Of a stretch of DNA of 64,000 nt, positions 25,813 through 36,744 are shown in pieces (the stretch's first letter is position 1; each line of letters starts with the position of its first letter). The stretch is from Ricinus communis (lineage: Eukaryota > Streptophyta > Magnoliopsida > Malpighiales > Euphorbiaceae): positions 1,612,001 through 1,676,000 of the forward strand of contig NC_063265.1 of NCBI RefSeq assembly GCF_019578655.1, written 5' to 3'. The position numbers were made by a program, and so were the translations under genes. Under the pieces are notes generated by a model. The model was not told where the DNA came from. It made no database searches and saw nothing but the letters and a program-made list of their open reading frames with translations.

Positions 25813-25974
25813 ATGAGCATGCAAATATGTTAAATAAATTGAGATAAATTATAGACATCAAGGATACGATAAAAGGATATTTGAGCTGTATAAGCCATGC
25901 TTCGTAAGGTCGAACTTTGTTTGATGATTTGATGTGGTGCCACGTGTGCTTGGGTTGGGGGCTTCACCTGCTTA

Positions 25975-26400
25975 GGACTTCATTCCATAAGGAAATTGCC
26001 GATTTCGCTCCACTGGGGTTTTGAGGACTTTGCGTACTTAGGGAACTACGCCCGTCTGATTTGGGAGCCACGCTTGATGATTTAGGGACCACACCCGTTG
26101 ATTTAGGAGCCACGCCCGATGATTTAGAAACCACGCCCGTCTGATCTGGGAACCATGTTCGATGTTTTGGAAACCACGCCCATCTGATTTGGGAGCCATG
26201 CCCGATGATTTAGAGACCACGCCCGTCAGATTTGTGAGCCACGCTTGATGATTTAGGGACTATGCCAATTAATTTGGAAGTCACGCCTGATTATTTGGGA
26301 ACCACGCCCGTTGATTTGGGAGCCACGCTCGATGATTTAGGGACCATGCCCATTGATTTGTGGACCATGCCCATATGAATTAGGGACTACACCCAAGGAT
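25975..26400. repeat. About 17 tandem units of 20-22 bp (GATTTGGGAGCCACGCCCG type)
   Basis: The units alternate between GGGACCACGCCCGTTGATTT and GGAGCCACGCCCGATGATTT. They are degenerate and noncoding; the minus-strand open frame at 26038-26220 is a product of the repeat. The place, just inside the 3' LTR, matches the array at 21905-22090 in the older element. Confidence 0.85.
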
Positions 26401-26890
26401 AAAAATTTGTAGAGACTTCCCTCTAGCTTTTTAGTTATTTTCTACTTTGAAAGGCAACTATGTTGTAATTTGTGCTTCGGGTTGTGACTTGTGGTAAGTT
26501 CTCCACTTTCAGGTATTGGACTAGTATGCCTTTCATTCTCTTAGATAACTTCCATTTGGAATGTGAATTGATGATCTTCCACTGATTGTATTCTACTCGA
26601 GGATGATGATCATTCCGCTTTGGGATATAAATCGATGATCTTCAACTTTGGAAAGTAAGCTTGATAATCTCCACTTGAGAAGTACACTTGTTCTTTAGAA
26701 CTTGAACTGGTTCTCCACTTCTAGGAATAGGCTTGTGATCTTCCACTTTGGGATATGATATTCTGCTTCGGGAAGTAAAATGATTTTCGACTTTGAGGAA
26801 TGAGCTAATCATTTTCTACTTTAGGATGTAAACTTGTGAACTTCCACTTGGGAAAGTAAATTGAGTGTAGATTAACACTTGTTGTAGCGA
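26401..26890. repeat. Degenerate array of about 40-bp units (CTTCCACTTTGGGAAGTAAA type)
   Basis: About ten loose units repeat words such as GATCTTCCACTTTGGGA, TTCTCCACTT and GGAAGTAAACTTG. The spacing is irregular and no coding frame persists. Confidence 0.6.
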
Positions 26891-28200
26891 GATTCTTATT
26901 CATTTTCCTATAAAGGATAGTGGTACATATACAAGTGTACATAGATTATATTAAGCAAAAAGTAATGAGGGTGCATGAAATACATGCTATATATGCCATA
27001 TAATATATCTCTAAAAATCATCCTTTAGTTTCGATAGAGGCATTCTGGTGCCCATCAATATCAACACTTTGAGAGTTCAATCGCTTGCTCTTCGGCATAT
27101 GACATGGAGCCTAATAAAGACGATGATGCATATAAGAAATCTGAAAGTCATGGTGACGACATGACGTGCATATCTAGAGTTAACTCAAGCATGTGAGGAC
27201 TGAATTATTTTGCCTTGGGGCTGTAGTGATACTTGTGCAATGACAATTAGCTTCGTGACAATCTCATGCAGATAACAACCAAATATCTTTTGTTTTCTTA
27301 CTTTTACGCCTTAACTTTTGCTGAAGCCATACTTTCAGGCTTTCAACTTAGCAGGCTAAAGTCTTAACTTTTGCCTAAGCTGCTCTTTCGAGTTTTCAAC
27401 TTAGCAGACTCTATTTTTGCTAAAGCCGTCCTTTTGGGTTTTCAGCTTAGTGTATTCTTTTTTCTCTTTTCTCTTTTTGCAGATTTGGTCACTTGAGTAC
27501 ATGCAGTCTCTTTTGTCAAGCTTGTAGATGATTCCACTGATTTTCAAGACTTCCCCTGAGACAAGACTTCTTGAACAAAAGCTAAAAAAGATTCTAGTTT
27601 TGCTGATGATGTCAAGATTGATGGAGACTTGATTGCTACCAATTCTTGTGTTTTTCTTGCATGAGAGTTAAAGAAATTGATCTTGCTTTTATTCAACTCT
27701 CATAGATTTCACTTCTTATTTTGTTTTATCCTTCTAGCAGTGCACAAGAAATGAAAATTGATGTGCAAGTTTGATAAAATTTCTAATCAAGTTTTGTTCA
27801 TTTAATCTCGCACAAACTAGTACATTTTCTATTTCATATAATACTACTCTTGTTATCAACTAGTCCTATCACGCTTTCTAGTCAACTATTTTTTCTTCAC
27901 TTTTCCTTAAATTTTGCCTAACTAGCCTATACAGGTCATCTAGTGAGTAGGATCCATTTTTCTATTTTTCCTTTCCTTTTATTTTCAAAAGATAGTATCT
28001 GAAATAATATAAATTGACTTGTGAACTTATTACCTCCGAGGTCTGAACTTGTTTCAGCATCTTCGAGCATAATAATTTTATTGTCTCTTTTTCTTTTTTG
28101 ATATGGAAGTTTCTAAGTCGATTTAGATTTCCCTTTAGAGTCAAATGCAATAGGTCTTGCATTTTCGATTTAGATTTCTTTTTGGAGTCAAATGCAATAG
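26891..28200 (-). mobile_element. Noncoding 3' internal part with integrase C-terminal relic
   Basis: No gene is seen. From 27280 to about 28200 the sequence parallels 36050-36860 of the older element: TTTTGCCTAAGC...TTTCAACTTAGCAGACT blocks occur in both (27370-27450 and 36130-36220). The last part faces the integrase C-terminal coding sequence there. The join from here straight into gag marks the loss of pol. Confidence 0.5.
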
Positions 28201-29558
28201 GTATTGCATTTTAGGGTTAGAGCACCAATCTTTAATATCTTCTAATCTTCGAGGGTCCCTACTTCAAGGTTGTAATAAATGTAATGGAGGATGAACTCGA
28301 CCTTCTTACTTTGCCCTTAATATTTTGAATAATTTTTCTACCTTGAATTCAATCGTTCATATCAAATACTATATTTTCTTTCTCTTCTTTTTTGTTCTCT
28401 CACTTTTCTCTCTTTAAGAGTTATATTATGTGTAGTAGAAATATACCTAGGATTGTCATATGTGCCTAAATTAAATAAACCAACTCAAAAAGAACCAATG
28501 TTAAACATGCTCATGCAAAATACCATTAAGATAAATTTTAAATAAGCAAAAATGAAAGTTATATCATTAACCTTAAAAGCATAATCATGTTTTTGTCTAA
28601 AATAAGAGTTAAATCTTGTGAAGCTTCATCATCCTCAGATTGTAGGTCTTCAATCTTTCTAGCTTGAAAGTTTTCCATGTTCCAACTAGCTTTAGCATTT
28701 TCTATTTCTTCTACTTGTAAGCCATCATCATACAAGCTTGCAAAGGTCTTAGGATTCATCTTTTTGTAACTTTTCCACCCAAAATGGGAGAATATTTCAG
28801 ACTATCATCCGAACTTGATCCTTTTAAGAAGGCTTGTTCTTCATTAGAATTGCTTTGTTCCTCCATCTAGTCAAGAAGGCAGAAAATGACTCATTAGGCT
28901 TTTGCTTCGTCGATTTCAAATCCCTTATAAAGACTTCTAGGTAGGCATTATAGTCATATTATTGCACAAAAGCATCACAAAGCCTTTTCCAATCAGACTT
29001 GATGGACCTTTCCAACCCATGGTACCAGTTCACAGCTAGCCCTTCTATTGAGAGTACAAACAGCTTAATGATTTGGGTCTTAGCCAAATGAGTAGTACTC
29101 ATGACAGTAGAATATTACTTCAAGTGCACCTTTGGATCTCCAGTTCCATTGAACTTCTGCATTTCAAGCATACAAAATTTGGGAGATAAACTTGTCTTCT
29201 CTAATCAGCATCAGTTCATCGAAATTAAAGGTTAAATCTAAACCTTGATCTTTCAGTATATCTTGCATCTTGTCAAGTCTTTTAGTCAGACTCTGCAAAA
29301 TCTCAGATTCCATAATGGCTTTTACAGTAAGAACCTACTCTTTCTTAGCTTCTTCTAGCATGTAGTCATCTTGATTCTAGAGAAGCTCACCATGTGCTTC
29401 CACATCATGAGTAGTAGCAGCAACAGTTGCAGGGGTAGTAGCACCTTTTGAATAGTCTGTTTCTCGAAAATCTCAGCCAAAGCTTGCTGGAGTTCCTCTC
29501 GAATCATAATTCTTAGGTCAACCATGATTACAGTCTTGATAGTATCAATATCTTGCAC
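28201..29558 (-). pseudogene. gag of the 23429-34120 element, Ty3/gypsy type, decayed
   Basis: Minus-strand reading begins at about 29558 (QDIDTIKTV, then IREELQQALAEIFEKQ). The gag core follows at about 29100-28790: KLFVLSIEGLAVNWYHGLER, SDWKRLCDAFVQ, a stop, YDYNAYLEVFIRDLKSTKQ, ESFSAFLTRWRNKA. This is the retrotransposon gag pattern (L.GPA..WY..L, F...Y.YN, ESF..F..RWR). A further segment, MNPKTFASLYDDGLQVEEIE (28759 downward), matches the gag stretch at 57660-57600. Stops and frameshifts make it nonfunctional. The CCHC-like region present in the 57131-58509 gag is missing here. The relatives would supply capsid protein for the element. Confidence 0.72.
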
Positions 29559-31060
29559 ATGGGCCCATTTTTGAAAGTAATGGACTTCTTGGTGATATGC
29601 ATTGTGTCACACATATTTATATGCCTAATTACTTCTATTTTTGTGCATAGTTATCTTGTTTTATGCCAGAATCACCTGTGTTTTTGTTCCTTTCATGTTT
29701 TAGGTGATCATCGATGGACATTATTAGTATTTGAGGGAGATACGTGCGAATACGGACTATAATCCATTAAAATTGAGCAAAGGCTAGTATTTCAAGGTTG
29801 AGCATGGCTTGGACTCTGGCCGTGCTGAACCATCGACATTTGACCCTCAAAGTGACCTTTTGGCACAGTTTTCGAGGCCACCACGATCTCCATCATGGCC
29901 CGTGGTGGCTCAAAGATTAGCGAGGGAGAAGAGGCTGGGACTGAGGTCCAACATGACTCCGCCTGACCAAAGACGGGCTTGACCACGACTGTGTTGGGAC
30001 ATTTACATATGCAAAATCGATTTATTTTGCTAGGGTTCAATTTTCTAACTTTAGATCTTAAATACGCGCGCGAGCCACCTTTTTTCAGACTTCGATATTC
30101 GACTTTGGGAAACTATTTTGCATATTGAAGGACAGATTTCAGTGGTTCAAGGATCACATTGAAGATCAAGAGTGGATTTGGAGGCATTCAGGAGGCAATT
30201 TGAGGTTCATTATTCAGATTTGGAGATTTAGGGTTGTTCATCTAACTTGAAGAAGAAGGGTGTACATGTTTTCAATTTTCTTTTCTGTGTTTGTTCCTTA
30301 TTTTGTGTTATTCGTTAGCATGAGTAGCTAGAACTGTTGAACCCATTGGGGTTCCTTTGTTATTGGATTGCACTCAATGTTTATGAAATTTTGATTATCA
30401 ATGCTTGTATTCTTCTTGCTTTCATTATTAATAAGATATCGCATTATTCATGAGACATTGTGAATTGTGTTGTTCAGATTGCTTTATGTAATTGAGAAAT
30501 TCATTTAGTAGTTGGAAATTTGAATAGCAAGAACTGATTAATGATGACTTAGAGATAAGGGTAATTAACTAGCCAGATTAAGAATTAACAACTCTTAATA
30601 GCAGTGGATTAATCTTAAGGCTAACCTAAAATCAATCATTAGGAAGATATTCCGTCGTTTAGGTTCTTAAGTTTAGGAATTCGATGTTCTCGAGAGGGAA
30701 ATCGAATTCAATTTAGAATCTGCTTACGGGTAATCACAATTGGTAATCAATCTAATCTCTACCTTCACTAAACTCCAACTAGCTTAGGTCCCCTTGGGTT
30801 TGCTTTCTTCCTTTGATTGTTTTACTAAACATTTGCAGATTGTTTGACATTTAGCAAATCACTTAGCTTGCATCTAATCATAGAATAGTAACTTCATCAA
30901 TTTTAGTTAAGGTTAGATAACATAAGACGCTGGAGTAGTTCTAGGATCACCGTTTCCCGAGAATACGACATTGATGCTCGTCATTAGTGCTAGTTTGCAT
31001 CGATAGGTTCACTGCCTTAGATTGTAGCTATATAAATAGCCCATCACTTAGGCTCTTATC
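29559..31060 (+). mobile_element. Probable foreign solo LTR inside the element leader
   Basis: The gag/leader junction of the related element (58500-58620) is continuous, but here about 1.5 kb is added. The insert may start TGGTGATATGC (29591) and end near CCCATCA (31050). Its right end has GGATCACCGTTTCCCGAGA and TATAAATAGCCCATCA, like LTR ends seen in plant gypsy elements. It has no lasting reading frame. Termini and target duplication were not resolved. Confidence 0.4.
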
Positions 31061-31812
31061 TTGATTGTCGCGATTGTTGGTGAATAGGTCTTCTAAACAC
31101 CCTTCTTGTCTTATCCAAACCAAAGGTGATAAATCTATATGGCTAAAAGATACATGGGATGCATGATGCACGTGTTATGCAAAGGGACAAAGAGAAATGG
31201 TTAGCACATATAGAGTCATTATACAAAGCATCCTTCTGACCTTATTTCTCCCGCACACGGTTCATGGTGAGACTTTCTTCTATAGGTTTTTTGGCTTAGG
31301 CTTTCTATCAACAAGTGATAATAGGCTCAACACGCATGCCATAATCTCTCAAAGCATAAAAACCTGTATATTTTTGGCATGGGGCCTGGTTCCACATGTT
31401 CTTGGCCCAAGGCTTTCCAATACTTGGGCTTAAGTACTTATAAAGAGAAACATATCATATAGTAAGCAATAGGGCACCTAGGGGATTACTACTGTCATTA
31501 CTATAGGCTGAGTCTTGGGTAAGGATAAAAGGCTCCCACAAGCAAAAAGTGTTATTTCTTGGCTCGTCTCTCCACTCAAGAGTCCATGCGACGAAAAAAA
31601 TACACTCATTACTTATGAGTGATGGTAGCCAGTGTTGCAATTTTAGGATTCAAGTGCAACCAAAGAACCACTAGCCGACGCCATCGGGGCTATAGGGACC
31701 AATGTGTACAGTGTGTGAAAGTGTAGTGATACAAGAATAATATATTAAATAACAAATTTAAAAATAAACATACACCAGAATTAGCTTCTCTTATCCCTAA
31801 TGGAGTCGCCAC
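31061..31812 (-). mobile_element. 5' leader of the 23429-34120 element with primer binding site
   Basis: Noncoding and closely similar to 58600-59367: both contain AATCTATATGGCTAAAA, GATGCACGTG, CTCTCAAAGCATA, GGCTGAGTCTT/GAGCTGAGTCTT and ATACACAAGAAT/ATACAAGAATAAT-like words. The last bases before the LTR read TGGCGACTCCATTAGGG on the minus strand, as expected for a tRNA primer site. Small open frames here (31197-31433 plus, 31455-31640 minus) are not conserved in the sister copy. Confidence 0.65.
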
Positions 31813-34120
31813 TATAGGCAGCGGTTTCGGGCGTGAACCTAAGTGTCTTTAGAAACTACAACATTGTAAGTATTCTCAACCTACTCGAGAACATGCTAAC
31901 TAGTCAGCGAGACTAACGCGGAGATAAGAGTCGCCACCTAGGTAATCACCAAGACACTTTTACTAATGAGTGGCTTTTCTCAAATTCTATAAGGAAGCTT
32001 AAGCCATAGAGTCTAGAGATGGATCCGGAAGCTGACTTCCTTATTTGTGTATATTAGTCTTTAAATTTATTGTTTAACAAAATTTTCCTTATAAATGCAA
32101 GCATTTTATACACGGGCACACAAAAATAACACATAATACATCTAAGTCTAGCCCATTTTATTTAAGCCTAATATGTATTAAGTTATTCTAATTTTACTAA
32201 CCAATTATGTATAAGGCCCACCTATTCTAGCCCAGTTACATGTTATGATCTTTGGATTCCAGCATTTAAGCCTATTAGACTTGTTATGAGAAGACCCATT
32301 TATTGTGATCTCAACTCTAACTAAGTTCAAACCCTAACTAAATATATCAAAGCCTACTAGTCTAATTGAATTTTAGGGTTAGGCCCAATTAAAGTGGATT
32401 AACCTATTAGACTATCAAATTCATATTGGATCAATTTTCAGCCCTAAGTCTAGGTAGCCCATTAATCAATCAATCATGTAATTATATACTGGGTTAACAT
32501 GCAATAAAAAAATAGAAAAAATAAGGTAGAAAAGAAAACCCTAGCTATTACAACCCGCCTACAACTACAATTACATAACTAGAAAGGTTTAAAACTGAAC
32601 AAGGGCAAAGAATACATTAAAAGATGCCAAAAAAGCAAAAAATGAAAACATATGGGCCATCATGGTTAGTCGATCGACCTCAAATGAAGAGTTGATAAGC
32701 TCTATATAGAGAAAATTGGCTTTTATAGTGAGTCGATCGGCTCTAAAGTCCAGGGGTGCATTTCAATCAATTTTCTTCAATTCTCCTTCATTCACCAGTT
32801 CAATCTCTCACTCCAAAGCCGATTTTCACATGTACACATGTTTAAACAAAATTAGAATGAGATAAAATAGCTAAAAAGACAATAGAATTACAAAAGCTAA
32901 AAAAACCTAAATTTCTAAAAACCCTAAAATCCTATAAACTGACAGTAGGTTATTAAAACAAAGAATTGGGTTTTTATTTAGGCTTAATTACCAAAACATA
33001 TTGAGTAAAACTAAATATTAATCTTATAATATATTTTTAAGTAAATCTAAAAATCCTAATCAATAAAATATCATATCTAAGAAAAAATCATAGTTCGTAA
33101 TATGAGATTCAAAACCCTATTAACATACATATTCAAAAAACTCTATTCTAATCATATTGATCAGAGATAAAACCCTAAACATGTTTCTAAGAGAAAATAA
33201 TATAGAAATAAATAAAAGATAAAAAAGGAACAAAATAACAAGTTCTTATGATTGATGTAGCTGTATGGTGGAAGAAACCCTTAAGTTGTCACCGTGTATG
33301 TTAGATCCTGCGAGTCTCGGATGATGAGGAAGCAGTTGAAACAAAAACTAGGTAGGAATCCAGAGCCAAATCTGGCTTTGAGAAACCTTCTGTGATTTAG
33401 AAAAAATTTCCAAAACTGGTCTTTCTTAAGTGGCTGGTTTCCTAAAATCCTTCTTTTCTCAATGGCTTGAGACTTTGAATTCTAATTATGATCGATGGTG
33501 CAATTTCTTTTGTTTTCTTTTGATTCTTTCTCAGTGTTTCTTCCCTCTTAATATTACTCTCAATGAAATCTTAATTCTTGCCTTCCTCTTGAAACCCTAA
33601 ACACCTCTTTCTATTTGTAGAGGTAGGGTTTCAAAGAAAATCTTAAAGAAAGCGATAGATTTTAGGAATATCGATAAATATCTCATTCTATTTTTAAAAT
33701 TTAAACAATTATCGATTAAATGATGATTATCGTCAAGGAAACCTTCTAAAATCTGTATCCAGAACGTGAAGTCGTCCTAAAAAATGATGTCGGAGTGTCA
33801 AATGGCTCTCTCTCCAACCGACCGGCTATATGTACAGCCGAATCGACTCTATATATAGCTGATTGGCTCTACATAGGGAAAGTTTATGGAAAACTTAAAA
33901 TTAGGTCCTTGAATTTATGAAAACCGTAAACTCAATGTTTTCTAACAATTATATCAAAATTGATTTCAAAAAAGTAATTCTAGCTGGATTAACCTCGACT
34001 CTAGCCTTGGATTTGCCTATTCTTCAACTTCCCGAGATGTAAGAAAGTAGTAACTCTCATTATAGGTTTTCTTTTTTCAGTTTTCCCTCAATATTTCTAT
34101 CCGAAAAAGGGGTGCTAACA
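31813..34120 (-). repeat. Tat-type LTR, copy 4 (5' LTR of the 23429-34120 element)
   Basis: A 2308-base LTR starting TATAGGCAGCGG and ending GGTGCTAACA. It is very similar to copy 3 along its whole length. The TATA equivalent is CTATTTGTAGAG near 33610, changed from CTATTTATA. Palindromic clusters lie at 32665-32745 (GTCGATCGGCTC) and 33815-33880 (GACCGGCTATATG, AGCTGATTGGCTCTA). Confidence 0.82.
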
Positions 34121-35899
34121 CACGCTTATGCCCTTCGATGATGCGATCCACCACCAGTGTTCCGATGTCCGGGAGTGTTTCATCATCTACTTACTCGGGT
34201 TCTTATCGACATTCAAGAACTCGAGATACATCGCTTACTAGTGCACCCCTCTCCATTATCGGGGCTTTATTCCTCGAAATGCTTGGGAAGTTGACTAGAT
34301 GGCCCGAGCTTTTCTTGTATACCTCTTTGGTACGACCTTGTTTGGCAACTCAGGGAACTCGTTGAACTTTCATTACCTATCTCCTCTATAGAACTTGGAT
34401 CGGGTCTCTTCTTATGACTAGGGATCTGCAGCTCTCACATATATATACGATCAGATGGACGTCAGTATTCGAGATAGCAAGAGGATCTGCGGTTTTTGGC
34501 ACGTGATCCACGTAAGTTGTGATATGACATCTTTTCATTAGTTCCCTTTTATATAGATATTGTGCATGCCAAATCTTTATTTTGTAGGTTTAGAGCTTGG
34601 AGTTTGGCCTTTTGGTGGACTCACAACCCATTTGAATTTCACGAGCTTTTCCTCGCCTGAGTCGTCGGGGCTCGAGTAGGATTGTTACACTAGAGTGGTC
34701 ACAAGTTCACGTGCGCTGCATGTTGATTAACAGTTTGACCTGGGACATGGTAAATACAATTCATTAGTCATATTCATGCTTTATTTATATTGTGACTCAC
34801 CTTTTCTGATTTACAGACTCAGAGCGATTGGTTGGGAGAGCGCAGCTAATGGGAGCCTTATATGCTCTCCGCGATAGACCTCGAGTAGAGGAGGATGCTA
34901 ATAGCTGGACCTGCCTATCGGGCATGGTATTTAAGCGAGAGGATACGGCTAGGAGCGAGGTCCCAGCAAATGTCGAGTCCTATTATCTCCTCCTTTTTCT
35001 ATGTTCTAGACAACGAATCTTGCCAAGGAGGAGCTAGCAGAGTGTTTGAATGGGTATGACGAGTCCGAGGACCTTACCATCCAATCCCAGTTGACGAACT
35101 ATACCACATTCATCCCTTAGCTGTTAAGGGTTGTGCCTCTTGGCAATCATGCCATTGCTTAAGTATTTTTCCTGATTCACCTAGGTTCTCTTGTCTTTTT
35201 TTTGTCATGTACTACTCTTTTATTCATTTTTTATAGCTTGTCCGCCAGGCTTCTACTGCTCGTGAGCCGACTGAGGGATAGCCTCCAGACGCTTCAAGCC
35301 TTCCCATGTTATGGGCTTTTCTGCTGGTGTGGCTTCTGAGGCACCTCCTACGGCCATGTCTGACATGGTTATAGGTATTGTCTCGCTCCCCCCTGATCCG
35401 ATGGTTTCATACTGGAGCCCATACAGTGTGATACAGCTGACTTGACATGGATTAATATTTTTCGCCAAAGTTCATTTTTACCCATGTAAGTTATTCTTTT
35501 CTTCTGTGTTTTCACCTATTGGTTTTTCCTGAAAGGTTAGTAACATATATCCAAATACAGGTTTAGAGGGATTAGTTCGAGAACGTATATCGACTGGTCG
35601 GTGCTGCAAGGAGACAGTTCTTCGTCCTTAGTGAAGATTGGCAGTTAAGAACCCAAATAAATTATGAGATGCAAAATGTATGCATGTATGCATGAAATGT
35701 GCTAACTAATCTCTTTTTAGGTTTTCAACAGAGGGACCACGAGGGATTCAGGGGCAAATAGACGACCGACAGCATCAGCTTGATGCTCAACAACATCGGA
35801 TCAATACACTGACCTTTAGCTATCAGCCTTCTAGACCTAAAGGATGGATGCTGAATCGGATGACGAGATGCATAGTTCTGAAGGGAACTCCGACTTCTG
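34121..35899 (+). pseudogene. Plant mobile domain (PMD) gene, 3' part, continued after the insertion
   Basis: From about 34310 the plus strand reads FLVYLFGTTLFGNSGNSLNF, HYLSPL, stop, NLDRVSSYD, stop, GSAALTYIYDQMDV and RICGFWHVI, then a GTAAGT donor at 34512. This is the second half of PMD (FL.YL.GTTLF, LDR...YDWGSAALAYLY..LD, GFW.VL). Both internal stops sit at conserved Arg/Trp-like places. Further exons begin near 34588 (SRAFPRLSRRGSSR) and 34817. The last exon (about 35720-35899) has a Gln/His-rich stretch (RQHQLDAQQHRI) and ends with an acidic tail, MDAESDDEMHSSEGNSDF, and TGA at 35899. It is separated from its 5' part by exactly one LTR element. Confidence 0.72.
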
Positions 35900-36744
35900 A
35901 CTTTCCTTTGTATTTTTCGTCTGATCACTTGTAAAACTTAAGACTTTTTGTATAATTTTGATTTTTAAAGATATAAAATGTGGTTTTGGCTTGTTCCAAT
36001 TTGCTCATTTCTCTTTGTTATTGCATTTGTATGAGCTTGTGTGCACCAAAAATCAAGTAAGCACCCAAAAGATTGCCAAACGGGCTAGAAACTGCATCAG
36101 AAGGCCATACAGCCGAATCTATTTTTATTTATTTTTCTTTTGCCTAAGCCACCCTTTCAAATTTTCAACCTAGCAGACTTTATTTTTGCCTAAGCCGCCC
36201 TTTTAGGTTTTCAACTTAGCTCGTTTTCTTTTCTTCTTTTTATTTCTTTTTTCTTTTACAGACTTAGCTGTGAGAGAAGCTTCAGATATTGACTTCCCCT
36301 AGCTTTGCCCGATTTAAGTGGACTCGAGAAGTAGTTGCTCTATCTAGGATGTTGATTCAGAAGTAGATGTGAAGAGGTGAGAAAATAATTATGCTTCTTT
36401 TTAGATCTGATTTATTTTGCTTAGAATTTTCTAGCTTTGTTTTTCTTTCAGTTAGTGCTAAAATGATAAATAAACATATATATGTTTGATAATAATTCTA
36501 AATAACTTTATTCATTTTGTAAAAGCACATATGGGTATATTTTAATTTTTCACGATATAACTCTTGTCATTAGCCAGTCTTTTTAGATTTTCTAGTTGAT
36601 TATTTTATCTTTTTTTCTCAGACTTTTGCTTGACCAGCCTTTTCAGATTTCTCGATCAATAAGCTATTTTTTCTATTATTCTTATTATTTTTTTATACGT
36701 GGTATTTCTTGAGGCGATTTATGTTTATTAGCTTAATGAACTCG
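35900..36744. other. Spacer between the PMD gene end and pol
   Basis: Noncoding. It contains two TTTGCCTAAGC...TTTCAACTTAGC blocks (36130-36220) and T-rich runs. It is shared with 27280-28200 of the inserted element, so it belongs to the retrotransposon internal region. Confidence 0.5.

Larger units (their letters stand above)
23429..34120 (-). mobile_element. Non-autonomous Tat-type LTR retrotransposon with two LTRs, inserted in the PMD gene
   Basis: Left LTR 23429-25798 and right LTR 31813-34120. The right LTR is preceded by a primer-site-like TGGCGACTCCAT on the minus strand (about 31800-31811), and the left LTR is followed by a polypurine tract. The flanks CATGT (23424-23428) and CACGC (34121-34125) fit a 5-base target duplication that has lost cytosines. 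Between the LTRs lie tandem repeats, an integrase C-terminal relic, gag, a probable foreign solo LTR and a leader. Protease, RT, RNase H and the integrase core are absent, so it must have moved in trans or lost pol later. Confidence 0.75.

Noticed and set aside
26038..26220. Minus-strand 60-codon frame with SKSSG/GMAPKSD repeats
   Set aside because: It follows the 21-bp array; unit length divisible by three keeps it open by chance.
25975..26400. CRISPR-like array
   Set aside because: Units are directly adjacent and degenerate, with no spacers, in a plant retrotransposon.
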